DNA from: Actinomycetota bacterium
GTDB lineage: Bacteria; Actinomycetota; Acidimicrobiia; Acidimicrobiales; MedAcidi-G1
Direction: 5' to 3'
DNA: 51,848 bases
Assembly: GCA_002721755.1 (NCBI GenBank)
Contig: PBLL01000002.1
Coordinates: 1 to 51,848 of the forward strand
Positions within the stretch are counted from its first letter, which is position 1. Every line of letters starts with the position of its first letter. The notes below the pieces were generated by a model. It did no database searches, was not told the origin of the DNA, and saw only the letters and a program-made list of their open reading frames with translations. A program made the translations under genes and the position numbers. Positions 25,836 through 33,767 of this stretch are shown one piece after another.

Positions 25836-27008
25836 TTAAGCCGGACCTATAACTAAGCAACCATTATGACCGCCAAAGCCAAACGAATTGGAAATTGCAG
25901 GCGATGGCGCCCATTCTTTGGCTCCTCCATAAACAAGGTTTATTTCTGCCATTTCAGGATCTCGATTAACGAAACCTGCAGTTGGTGGTATTAGTGATTT
26001 TTGCAAAGCTAAAACAACTGCAACAGCTTCGATAGCTCCTGCAGCTCCTAATGTGTGACCTGTGATTCCTTTCGTGGAGGAAACTTGCGGCCCAGGAGAG
26101 CCAAAAACGGAATTAATAGCTTGTGCTTCTCCTAAGTCATTCAAAGGGGTAGAGGTTCCATGCGCATTGATATAACCCACCTGGTCGATCGGAACACCGG
26201 AGTCTTTCAATGCTAGTTCGATGCATTTTTTTGCGCCCGCTCCTTCTGGTGCAGGAGCGGTTATATGATGTGCATCAGCATTACTTGCACCACCTAGTAT
26301 TTCTGCGAAAATTCTTGCACCACGCGCCTTTGCCATTTCCTTCTCTTCTAAAAGTAAAATTCCAGCGCCTTCTCCCATGACAAAACCATCTCTTTCGAGA
26401 TCGAAGGGTCTGGAAATACCTGCCGACGAAAAAGCAGTCATATTAGTAAATCCGGCGATCGAACTTCCAGTGAATGCAGATTCAGTTCCACCGGCTATCA
26501 CGACATCACAGCGATCCGATGCAATTAAACGTGATGCGTTGATAATGGCATGAGTCCCTGCTGCACATGCTGTGCAAGTATTTTCAACAGGACCTTGAAA
26601 GCCGTATTTCATTGATACTGCAGCTGAAGCTGCATTGGGCATCATCATTGGTACGAGAAATGGAGAAACACGTCTAGAGCCTTTTTCGAGAAGCACCTTT
26701 ATTTGTTCTTCTAAAGTTTCAATTCCACCAATACCAGTCCCTATGAAAACGCCTGAGCGTTCTGATTCAGCGGTTAATTGTCCTGCTTCTTCTAACGCCA
26801 TTTGAGACGCAGCAATTGCGAACTGAGTTGAGCGGTCAGATCTGCGCGCGTCTTTCGGGTTGTCAAAATAGTCAGCGGGATCAAAATCAACAACTCGTCT
26901 TTCACCTTCCGGAGGAGATGCGCATAGTCCTTCCCAAAAAGCTTCAGTTCCAATCCCGCAGGATGCGATGACCCCTAAGCCAGTAACAACAACCTTTCGG
27001 TCAGTCAT
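25836..27008 (-). CDS. fabF: Beta-ketoacyl-ACP synthase II
   Basis: FabF condenses malonyl-ACP with acyl-ACP. The 390 residues carry the Cys-His-His triad: Cys148 in TACAAGTHA, His283 in HGTSTPLND and His318 in GHTLGAAG. GFGGHNG near the end is typical. It is the last gene of the minus-strand order fabD-fabG-acpP-fabF, and its start overlaps the acpP stop by one base. No fabH is adjacent. Confidence 0.97.
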   Translation of the reverse strand: MTDRKVVVTGLGVIASCGIGTEAFWEGLCASPPEGERRVVDFDPADYFDNPKDARRSDRSTQFAIAASQMALEEAGQLTAESERSGVFIGTGIGGIETLEEQIKVLLEKGSRRVSPFLVPMMMPNAASAAVSMKYGFQGPVENTCTACAAGTHAIINASRLIASDRCDVVIAGGTESAFTGSSIAGFTNMTAFSSAGISRPFDLERDGFVMGEGAGILLLEEKEMAKARGARIFAEILGGASNADAHHITAPAPEGAGAKKCIELALKDSGVPIDQVGYINAHGTSTPLNDLGEAQAINSVFGSPGPQVSSTKGITGHTLGAAGAIEAVAVVLALQKSLIPPTAGFVNRDPEMAEINLVYGGAKEWAPSPAISNSFGFGGHNGCLVIGPA

Positions 27009-27244
27009 TAGAGTTTGCTTGTAATTAGCTCAAATGCTGACTGGATTGTTTCAATTCCTTCTAGCTCTTCTTCTTCCACAGTTACGCCAAACTCTTCTTC
27101 AAGTGCCATTACTAGTTCGACTAAGTCAAGACTGTCAGCGTCAAGATCATCGGCAAAATTTGCTTCAGGTGTTACTTGTGCCTCATCTACAGATAGCACT
27201 TCGACAGCACATTTCTGAAATCTTGCAAAATTGTCGTCACTCAT
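27008..27244 (-). CDS. acpP: Acyl carrier protein
   Basis: This 78-residue acidic helical protein carries growing acyl chains on a phosphopantetheine arm attached at Ser38 in DADSLDLVEL. It has a good aaggag ribosome-binding site, and a 74-base gap separates it from fabG, which may hold its own promoter. High expression is expected for ACP. Confidence 0.98.
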   Translation of the reverse strand: MSDDNFARFQKCAVEVLSVDEAQVTPEANFADDLDADSLDLVELVMALEEEFGVTVEEEELEGIETIQSAFELITSKL

Positions 27245-27318
27245 ATGAACTCCTTATATTTAACCGCCCTATAACAATAGATGCTTACACAAGTTCTACC
27301 AAGCTTTTGCAACAAGGT

Positions 27319-28032
27319 TTAACCCATGTATAGACCTCCATCAATCGGCAATAAACTACCCGTTATATATCCGGCATTTTCAGAGGCTAGAAAGCCGATG
27401 ATTTCTCCTATTTCGTCAGGTTCACCTAGCCGACCAAGTGGAATTGATTCAATGTATTCTTCTATTTGCTCATCAGAGAGTTTTTCAAGCATGTCTGTTT
27501 TGATGGCGCCCGGTGCTACAACGTTTACAGTTATATTTCTGGATGCGTATTCTTTGGCCAGTGATCTAGCTAGCCCTAAAAGACCTGATTTGGAGGCGGC
27601 ATAGCTAGCTTGACCAATCTGTCCTATTCGACCTGAGAGTGAAGAAACAAAAATTATGCGTCCCCAACGATTTTTCATCATCCCTCGTAGAGCTTGTTTA
27701 GATGTTCTAAAAGCACCAGTTAAGTTTGTGTCTAAAACATCGGTGAAATCACTTTCACTGGTTCTAGCTGCTAACGCGTCACGAGTTATGCCTGCATTAG
27801 CTACGAGTACCTCAACTGAGCCGAGAGTTTCCTCAATATTTTTAAAGGTTTGCTCTACTTGATCTTGAATTGTCACATCGCAAGGAAAAGCTTCAATTCC
27901 AAGTTCTTTATACCCCTCAGGAGGAGTTTCACGATATGTGATAGCAACTTTGTGACCGTTTGCAGCAAAAGTTCTAGCGGTTGCTAAACCTATGCCTCTA
28001 TTACCACCAGTGATAAGTACTACACGTTTCAT
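27319..28032 (-). CDS. fabG: 3-oxoacyl-ACP reductase
   Basis: FabG reduces 3-ketoacyl-ACP with NADPH. The classical SDR elements are all present in 237 residues: TGGNRGIG cofactor loop (8-15), NAG motif (79-81), and the Ser131, Tyr144, Lys148 triad in the YAASK motif. C-terminal GYITGSLLPIDGGLYMG is typical. It sits between fabD and acpP on the minus strand. Confidence 0.95.
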   Translation of the reverse strand: MKRVVLITGGNRGIGLATARTFAANGHKVAITYRETPPEGYKELGIEAFPCDVTIQDQVEQTFKNIEETLGSVEVLVANAGITRDALAARTSESDFTDVLDTNLTGAFRTSKQALRGMMKNRWGRIIFVSSLSGRIGQIGQASYAASKSGLLGLARSLAKEYASRNITVNVVAPGAIKTDMLEKLSDEQIEEYIESIPLGRLGEPDEIGEIIGFLASENAGYITGSLLPIDGGLYMG

Positions 28033-28081
28033 TTCTTCCTTAGGTATTCTTAAAATAAGACTACTCGACCGTGACTTTTCT

Positions 28082-29266
28082 TCATATTACACGGAGCCAC
28101 GCGACGGGCTGACTGGCGGTTAAACGTTCTTCAGGCATTGCAATCCAACCCATCAATTCGCCGGAAAAAGGTGAGTGTATTTCGTCATTGCCAACGTGAC
28201 CTAAAATTTGTCCATTAGCAACTTTTTCGCCAATTTCGAGATTTTCTATAGGCGTGAAAAGCCCTGCTGAAGGGCTCACAACTAGCCGATCAGTTGAAAA
28301 AAGGTGTTCTCCTTCATGATCGTCTTTCGAACCGCCCTCGATAGATGATGTCGGAGCAATAAGGTCGAGCAGTTGATCTAAGTCACTGGGTTCATTGATG
28401 CTTAACCTATTCGTGTCAGCCTTAGATCTTTTAGTAAGCCCAGTTAGAACCTTACCTGGCCCTATTTCTATGAAGGTAGAAAAGTTCATGTTGAAAAGCG
28501 TTTCTAAAGTTTGTGTCCATCGAACTGGGCTGCACAATTGGGCAGACATTAGAGCTCTCCAGGTTTCAGGATTTTCATGCACCATTCCATCAACGTTCGC
28601 AACGACAATTCCGGAGGGTGATCTTATGTCAGTGTTTTCTATAGCCTCTGCAAGTTCTGACCTCGCAGCATTCATTAATGGAGTATGGAATGCTCCGGCT
28701 ACAGCCAGTTGGGTTACTTTTTTAGCCCCCATTTTGCGAGCCTTTTCTGAAGCCTTTTCTATTGCAGTGTGTTCACCTGCGATTACAAGCTGTCCCGGCG
28801 AATTGTAGTTTGCTATCCACACGTCTCCTTCAGTTTGCGAACACAGTTCTTCAACTTCAGAATCTTTAAGACCAAGTACAGCAGCCATTGTTCCAGGGCT
28901 ATCTTCAATTGCTTTTTTCATAGCGTTTCCTCTGATTTGTACCAGTTTGGTCGCATCAAAAAAATCGAGGGAGGCAGACGCAGTTAATGCACTGTATTCG
29001 CCAAGGCTGTGTCCAGCATGGCCTGTTGCATCTATCCCCAGGCGTTCAACAGCGTCAAGCATAAGCATGCTCAAAACAAAAGTAGATAGTTGCGCATTTT
29101 CAGTCTGACGTAACGAGTCTTCGTCTGCGTTGATCAGCAGGTCTTCAATGTCTATATGAGTTGCATCGGAAGCTTCTTCGATCAATTCCCATGACGGATG
29201 CTTAATCCAACTGTTACCCATGCCAGGAAATTGTGAGCCCTGACCTGGATATGTAAAGACGATCAT
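28082..29266 (-). CDS. fabD: Malonyl-CoA:ACP transacylase fused to a biotinyl/lipoyl-like domain
   Basis: FabD loads malonyl units onto ACP. Residues 1-300 form a normal transacylase: YPGQGSQFPGM at the N-terminus, Ser87 in GHSLGEYSAL, NYNSPGQLVIAG and His194 in AGAFHTPLM. A charged linker (about 303-325) leads to a C-terminal domain (326-394) resembling a biotinyl/lipoyl hammerhead: SPSAGLF, GEKVANGQILGHV, IHSPFSGELMG and ASQPVAWLRV. The acceptor lysine expected between the two halves is absent (GNDEI in place of an MKM-type turn); K348 is the only lysine in the domain and lies elsewhere. The usual FabD is about 310 residues. It heads the fab cluster, with a gagg-type ribosome-binding site. 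Confidence 0.93.
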   Translation of the reverse strand: MIVFTYPGQGSQFPGMGNSWIKHPSWELIEEASDATHIDIEDLLINADEDSLRQTENAQLSTFVLSMLMLDAVERLGIDATGHAGHSLGEYSALTASASLDFFDATKLVQIRGNAMKKAIEDSPGTMAAVLGLKDSEVEELCSQTEGDVWIANYNSPGQLVIAGEHTAIEKASEKARKMGAKKVTQLAVAGAFHTPLMNAARSELAEAIENTDIRSPSGIVVANVDGMVHENPETWRALMSAQLCSPVRWTQTLETLFNMNFSTFIEIGPGKVLTGLTKRSKADTNRLSINEPSDLDQLLDLIAPTSSIEGGSKDDHEGEHLFSTDRLVVSPSAGLFTPIENLEIGEKVANGQILGHVGNDEIHSPFSGELMGWIAMPEERLTASQPVAWLRVI

Positions 29267-29280
29267 TTTTTACTCCTCTG

Positions 29281-29298
29281 TAGGGATATTTTGCCCTA
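29281..29298. promoter_or_regulatory. Inverted repeat upstream of fabD
   Basis: TAGGG and CCCTA flank an eight-base spacer, ending about 15 bases upstream of the fabD ATG on the minus strand. It overlaps the region just 5' of the ribosome-binding site and could be an operator or mRNA hairpin. No fatty-acid regulator site is recognised. Confidence 0.3.
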
Positions 29299-29486
29299 GA
29301 AGCATGTAAAGCGGCTAAAAACACCAAAAAACATGAAAAGAAGGCTTTCTTGCCTATATTTTTGAACGAAATTCTGATATTGATTCTCAAAATGTGCAAC
29401 TGATTGCCAGTAAGTGACAGTTGTATATTTTCTATCAGAGTGTTAAACGAGTGAGTAGACAATATATAGATCAACTTGGGTAAATA

Positions 29487-30284
29487 ATGTCAATTTTTGT
29501 TGTGTTAATAATTCTAATTTCAGCACTTTTTCACGCAGGGTGGAATGCCTTGTTGCACAGGTCGGAAGATCCTTCAATGTCAATTGTTGTCAGCTATTTA
29601 AGTTTTGGAATTTTGCTTTCACCAGCGATATTCCTTGATCCACCGACTGAAGTGATGGGCTGGGCTGTGCTCTCTGGAGTGTTTCATGCTCTCTATATAA
29701 GCACTCTTTCTTTTGGGTACAAGTTTGGAAGTCTTGGAGTTGTCTATCCAATTGCAAGAGGTATAACTCCATTACTGATCGGCTTAGGAGGCTGGGTCAT
29801 TCTGGATGAAACGCCAACGACAAGTACTTTTTCTGGATTACTTATACTGACATTTGGTCTGATGCTCATAGCGGTTGTTGCAAAGGGAATAAAAGAAACT
29901 CGTGCATTTCTATATGCAGTGGGAACAGGGATATCTACAGTTGGCTACTCATTGATAGATGCACATTCTGTAGATTTCACCGGAACCTTAGGGTATTTAT
30001 CTTCGCTCGTCTTAATAGGCAGTTTGCTGGTGCTCGCAGTCCGGAGACCTTCTTTTATTGAACTCAAAAAGAATTCTCTTAATGGTGTACTTATTGGGAT
30101 ACTGCAAGGAGGTGCATATTCATTAATCTTGTTGGCATTTCAGCGAGCTCAAGCAGGACAGGTTTCGGGATTGCGCCAAGTCTCTGTTGTTTTCGCAACT
30201 CTACTAGCGCGAGAAGCGCTCGGACGGCGCGCAGTAAGTGGATCAGTTTGTGTTGCGTTGGGGGCAGCTCTGGTAATTTGGTGA
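29487..30284 (+). CDS. EamA-family (DMT) transporter
   Basis: This 265-residue hydrophobic protein has nine to ten membrane helices and the internal duplication of EamA/drug-metabolite transporters. The segment GVVYPIARGITPLLIGLGGWVILDE (about 84-108) is the conserved helix-loop with the E of the DE motif at the end of the first half; the second half has GLRQVSVVFATLLAREALG. Substrates of this family vary (metabolites, amino acids, drugs) and cannot be assigned. It is divergent from fabD across a 220-base AT-rich gap. Confidence 0.85.
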   Translation: MSIFVVLIILISALFHAGWNALLHRSEDPSMSIVVSYLSFGILLSPAIFLDPPTEVMGWAVLSGVFHALYISTLSFGYKFGSLGVVYPIARGITPLLIGLGGWVILDETPTTSTFSGLLILTFGLMLIAVVAKGIKETRAFLYAVGTGISTVGYSLIDAHSVDFTGTLGYLSSLVLIGSLLVLAVRRPSFIELKKNSLNGVLIGILQGGAYSLILLAFQRAQAGQVSGLRQVSVVFATLLAREALGRRAVSGSVCVALGAALVIW

Positions 30285-30306
30285 TACGGCTAAAAAAGCA
30301 GAGACA

Positions 30307-31107
30307 ATGGACACGAATCTAATTTACTCAGAAGAGTTACTTAAAGGAAAACGAGCAATTGTAACCGGAGGGGCAACCGGACTCGGAAAAGCTATAGCTC
30401 TTGGATTAAGCAAAGTTGGTGCTGAGGTTACGATAGTTTCTCGAAATGAAGATGCATTAATTAATACTTCAAGAGAAATTTCAATCGATACTGGTAATGA
30501 AGTTTTTTACGACATTGTCGATATACGAGATGTCGATTCGGTAAAAAAACTGTCAGAAGATCATGAGAGGACAGAGATCCTTGTTAATAACGCGGGGGGA
30601 CAGTTTCCACAGAAAGCGAGAGACTTTACCCCTAATGGCTGGCGCAGCGTAATTGACTTAAATTTGAATGGGACTTGGAACATGACTCAGGCATTTGGCG
30701 ACAAGATGCTCAATTCCAATGGAGGGTCTATATGCCAAATAGTGGCTACCGTCGGACGTGGCATACCGGGAATAGCTCACAGTGCGAGCGCTCGCGCAGG
30801 AGTGCTCGAGTTAAGTAGAACTTTAGCTTTTGAGTGGGGTCCAAAGGTTCGAATTAATTGCGTTGCTCCTGGACAATTCCGAACTGAGGCATTTGATACT
30901 ACTTACGAAGAGGGGGTAGGGGATGGTTTTGTGGATCAACCCATACCAGTAATTGGCGATGTGAACGATATAGCTAATGGGGTTATTTTTCTTGTTTCAC
31001 CAGCCTCACAATTCATTACAGGTGAGATTTTGTATGTTGATGGAGGTTTGATACTCCAAGGGCCGATGTCAGCACTCCCAGAAGAGGGCTATCCAGAAAG
31101 AAAGTAA
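30307..31107 (+). CDS. SDR oxidoreductase, 2,4-dienoyl-CoA reductase-like
   Basis: The 266-residue protein is a short-chain dehydrogenase: TGGATGLGKAIA (cofactor loop), NNAGGQFP, and FEWGPKVRINCVAPGQF. The usual YxxxK catalytic motif is replaced: the equivalent segment reads HSASARAGVLE, with no Tyr and Arg in the Lys position. Dienoyl-CoA-reductase-type SDRs have HSxxAKAG here, so this protein is closest to that branch; a 2,4-dienoyl-CoA or related acyl-CoA substrate is possible. It follows the EamA gene by 22 bases and precedes an unknown gene by 20. Confidence 0.82.
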   Translation: MDTNLIYSEELLKGKRAIVTGGATGLGKAIALGLSKVGAEVTIVSRNEDALINTSREISIDTGNEVFYDIVDIRDVDSVKKLSEDHERTEILVNNAGGQFPQKARDFTPNGWRSVIDLNLNGTWNMTQAFGDKMLNSNGGSICQIVATVGRGIPGIAHSASARAGVLELSRTLAFEWGPKVRINCVAPGQFRTEAFDTTYEEGVGDGFVDQPIPVIGDVNDIANGVIFLVSPASQFITGEILYVDGGLILQGPMSALPEEGYPERK

Positions 31108-31127
31108 CAAGCTAATATCTACTCATC

Positions 31128-32705
31128 GTGGCACATCAGAGATGGCGAAACCCTTTTCTAGCTTCAAGTGAATATCCGATTGCACACGGTTTCTGCGATC
31201 AGCGAGACAGCACTCACTTAGCGGGACCCATCCCGTTTTCCGAGATGCCTTCCGAAATAACTGAAGTAACTAACTATAAATATCAATGGTTGGGTCCAGG
31301 TCATTTCGGAGGTCTTATATCAGGTTTATATCCAGATGGTAAAAGAACCATTTGGAGTAATGGGCGCGAGCAAATAGTGAAACTCGATTATGAAACACTC
31401 GAAATCTTGACTTCATTTGACCTTTCACATGAAAGACAAGATGAGCGATTCAGTGATCGTGCCGACTGGGAAGAGGGAATCTCTGGTTTAGACAATTTCG
31501 AAGATATTGATCATCTGGTTCAACACGCGATCGGGCTGGCTGCACGTTTTATGACGGGTTTAGACGGGGTCTACTCTTTGCTAGACATCGATCACGTTAT
31601 GTATGTCGGCAGAAAAGGAGGTGTTGTTGCTTACGCTGAAACTGATCCAAAAAATCGCTCCTCACCTGTCTTTGAAAAAGCGCGCTGGGAGAAACCGAAA
31701 GAAATTGAAGGTTTTTTTGTTGGAATAAATATTACCCCCGATGGGCGTCTTGTCCTTTCGACTGATCATGGTTGGATAGTAAGTTTGGAGCGCGACTTCT
31801 CTGACTATGTGGCTGTCCAGATTCCTGAAGCAGTTGATCAAGCTGCTGAACATTGTAAAAGAATGGAAGCAAAGAAAGGTAACACAGGTTATGGCTGGGT
31901 AAGAACGAGCTTATGTTGTGATGAAGAAGGTGGTATCTATTTGAATTCGGTCGACCACTTATATCGTATTGTGTGGAAAGACGGAGCATTTTCCTTTAGA
32001 GAGAGTGATGGTGCTTGGAGCGCTCAATATCGAAATGAGAGCGGCTACGGTTCTGGAACCACTCCATCTTTGATGGGGGATGATCCGGAAAAAGACAGGT
32101 TTGTTGTCATCGGAGACGGCGATGATGTCGTAAACATTACTCTTTTTTGGAGAGACTTAATTCCTGATGATTGGAAAACACTACCCAACGCGCCTTCACG
32201 AAGGATAGCGGGTCTAGGACCAGCGCATATGGGAGATCCGGCTAAGAAATCAATTCAAACAGAACAGTCAATCACGGTTGCAGGGTACGGCGCTATGACA
32301 GTTAACAATGAACCGAGCTCTTTACCAGATTGGCTACCCGAACAGGGGTCGAGGTTACTTTCCTTCTTTTTAGGGCATCACCCTAATTTTACTCCATACG
32401 GAATTCATAAATACGAGTGGGATCCCGAAGTTAGAGAACTACGAAACGAATGGGTGAACACGGATATAAGCTCTCCTAATTCAGTGCCTTATGTTGCCAT
32501 GGGAAGCAGAACTGTTTATACCTGCGGTACACGTAACGGAAAGTGGACTATAGAGGTGCTGGATTGGTCTACTGGAGAGAGCTTAGGTTATTGGACTACT
32601 GGCGACAGTCGTTTCAATACGCTTGGAGGTGGCATTCAGTTGGATAACGAAGGGCAAATCATTTTTGGAACCATTTTTGGGAAAACCCGAATTTTCAATC
32701 CCTGA
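31128..32705 (+). CDS. Unknown 525-residue protein, probably beta-propeller
   Basis: I do not recognise this family. The sequence has repeated beta-rich blocks of the form 'DGR-x-x-S-T-D-H-G-W-I', 'GGIYLNSVDHLYRIVW', 'DRFVVIGDGDDVVNI' and 'GGGIQLDNEGQIIFG', suggesting a propeller of six or seven blades. It has no signal peptide or membrane segment. Unusual invariants-looking spots are TSLCCDEEGG, SGYGSGTTPSLMGDD and FLGHHPNF. It starts at GTG and follows an SDR gene on the same strand, so the two may work on one substrate, which is inference. A short gap with a weak hairpin and the tRNA gene follow. Confidence 0.75.
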   Translation: MAHQRWRNPFLASSEYPIAHGFCDQRDSTHLAGPIPFSEMPSEITEVTNYKYQWLGPGHFGGLISGLYPDGKRTIWSNGREQIVKLDYETLEILTSFDLSHERQDERFSDRADWEEGISGLDNFEDIDHLVQHAIGLAARFMTGLDGVYSLLDIDHVMYVGRKGGVVAYAETDPKNRSSPVFEKARWEKPKEIEGFFVGINITPDGRLVLSTDHGWIVSLERDFSDYVAVQIPEAVDQAAEHCKRMEAKKGNTGYGWVRTSLCCDEEGGIYLNSVDHLYRIVWKDGAFSFRESDGAWSAQYRNESGYGSGTTPSLMGDDPEKDRFVVIGDGDDVVNITLFWRDLIPDDWKTLPNAPSRRIAGLGPAHMGDPAKKSIQTEQSITVAGYGAMTVNNEPSSLPDWLPEQGSRLLSFFLGHHPNFTPYGIHKYEWDPEVRELRNEWVNTDISSPNSVPYVAMGSRTVYTCGTRNGKWTIEVLDWSTGESLGYWTTGDSRFNTLGGGIQLDNEGQIIFGTIFGKTRIFNP

Positions 32706-32825
32706 ATATATGGCTGCTTTTAAAACGGATCACCCGTTAAACTAATCCTGCTACTTGAAAGAAACTAAAGTAGATACTGAAGGGGAAGAGATTTAGAGAA
32801 CCTTCGAGTCTACGGTGAGATTCTT

Positions 32826-32909
32826 GCCCGAGTGGCGGAATTGGCAGACGCGAAGGATTCAAAATCCTTTGGCCGTAAGGTCGTGTGGGTTCAAGTCCCA
32901 CCTCGGGTA
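32826..32909 (+). tRNA. tRNA-Leu (CAA anticodon)
   Basis: An 84-base class II tRNA: acceptor stem 32826-32832 with 32902-32908 (first pair G.U), D-arm with ggcagac, anticodon stem aagga/tcctt around loop ttcaaaa with anticodon CAA at 32860-32862, long variable arm, and T-arm gtggg-ttcaagt-cccac. The 3' CCA is not encoded. It reads UUG codons. The convergent DUF3105 gene ends seven bases away. Confidence 0.95.
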
Positions 32910-32915
32910 CAAGTT

Positions 32916-33398
32916 TCACTTTCCGTGGGAGTTCAATTTTTTCCCTCCATATTCGGTTATAAATTCCCGCAAACCGTTCAGTTCATATTTTTTACAAGAA
33001 AGTTTCCAAGTCCAAGCAGTCGCAATCACGGCATTGTCAAGAGTTTTGTTTGGTGAAACGATGACACTATTGCTTGCCAACGAGATCATCTCCTTTATGT
33101 CAGCAGTATTATTAGTCGGCAGATATTGGACAATCACACCGCCGGACTCAAGAAAAGCGACTTGTTCAAGAGAGCTTAAAGAGAAATCGTAATAACCGCC
33201 ATTAGGCGGTATCGGGTAGTGGGGTCCGGAGGTTGGAGGATCGGTAGCCCATGTTATGCCAGTGCTATCTAACAAATGAAGGCTGGAAGATGAATTCAAT
33301 ATTTCTTGTCGAGGTATGTCACAATCGGCCACCGGTGAACATCCAACGTGTAAGAACAAAAGTAAAACTAAGTTGAAAGCCGACCAAAATTTTCGCAC
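32916..33398 (-). CDS. DUF3105-like secreted lipoprotein
   Basis: The protein resembles DUF3105: the signature ATDPPTSGPHYP and the following GGYYDF...GGVIVQYLP are clear. The second half of the usual motif (HNLEHGG) is changed to AFLESGG, so its histidines are lost. From GTG 33398 the first 20 residues form a signal peptide with a lysine/arginine start, a hydrophobic core and Cys20 in LHVGCS, a plausible lipobox, so it is probably a membrane-anchored lipoprotein of about 160 residues. A TTG at 33416 would add six residues. Function of DUF3105 is unknown. Confidence 0.75.
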   Translation of the reverse strand: MRKFWSAFNLVLLLFLHVGCSPVADCDIPRQEILNSSSSLHLLDSTGITWATDPPTSGPHYPIPPNGGYYDFSLSSLEQVAFLESGGVIVQYLPTNNTADIKEMISLASNSVIVSPNKTLDNAVIATAWTWKLSCKKYELNGLREFITEYGGKKLNSHGK

Positions 33399-33458
33399 AA
33401 GAACATATTGCCTCAAATACTCATTAAATCCTATGGATAAGACTTCACTTAAATTGCA

Positions 33459-33464
33459 TACAAT
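33459..33464 (+). promoter_or_regulatory. Candidate -10 before the coiled-coil/ANTAR operon
   Basis: TACAAT ends nine bases before the ATG at 33474, with no Shine-Dalgarno, which suggests a leaderless or nearly leaderless transcript for this two-gene unit. Confidence 0.45.
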
Positions 33465-33473
33465 ATTAGAACG

Positions 33474-33767
33474 ATGTTTGGTAAATCAATTGAGAAGCGG
33501 TTGGGAGAAATCTCACGACGCATAAAAGAAGAAACGGAAGAATTATTGATAGCAGAAGAGCAGCTATCATCACTGTCCAATGATGCGGATGAAGCTCGAA
33601 TCCGCTCTTTGGTTTCCGAAACAGCGATTTCTGACAATGCACGAAGAGATTCAGCCAGGCAAGCTGAAAATATGGAAAAATATTGTCTAAAAATTCGAAC
33701 TGAAATAAACAGACTGGAAACACTTCAGGACGAATTATTAGACAGACTAACATCGGAAGAAAAATGA
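33474..33767 (+). CDS. Coiled-coil protein preceding the ANTAR regulator
   Basis: This 97-residue protein is almost wholly helical with heptad-like hydrophobics (IEKRLGEISRRIKEETEELLIAEEQL, then KIRTEINRLETLQDELLDRL). It is charged, with no membrane segment. I recognise no catalytic motif. Its stop overlaps the ANTAR response regulator start by four bases (ATGA), so the pair is translationally coupled and the product may partner with that regulator. This is inferred from position only. Confidence 0.72.
   Translation: MFGKSIEKRLGEISRRIKEETEELLIAEEQLSSLSNDADEARIRSLVSETAISDNARRDSARQAENMEKYCLKIRTEINRLETLQDELLDRLTSEEK

Noticed and set aside
28395-28808. 137-residue plus-strand ORF
   Set aside because: It is antisense to the well-supported fabD.
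32724-32738. Terminator hairpin aacgg/ccgtt after the 525-residue gene
   Set aside because: The stem is only five pairs and no T-run follows on the plus strand.
32737-32919. Minus-strand ORF of 60 residues (VPEVGLEPTRPYG...)
   Set aside because: It is the antisense reading of the tRNA-Leu gene, a well-known spurious ORF.
32832-33056. Plus-strand ORF reading MAELADAKDSKSF
   Set aside because: It is a translation of the tRNA-Leu itself running into antisense of the DUF3105 gene.
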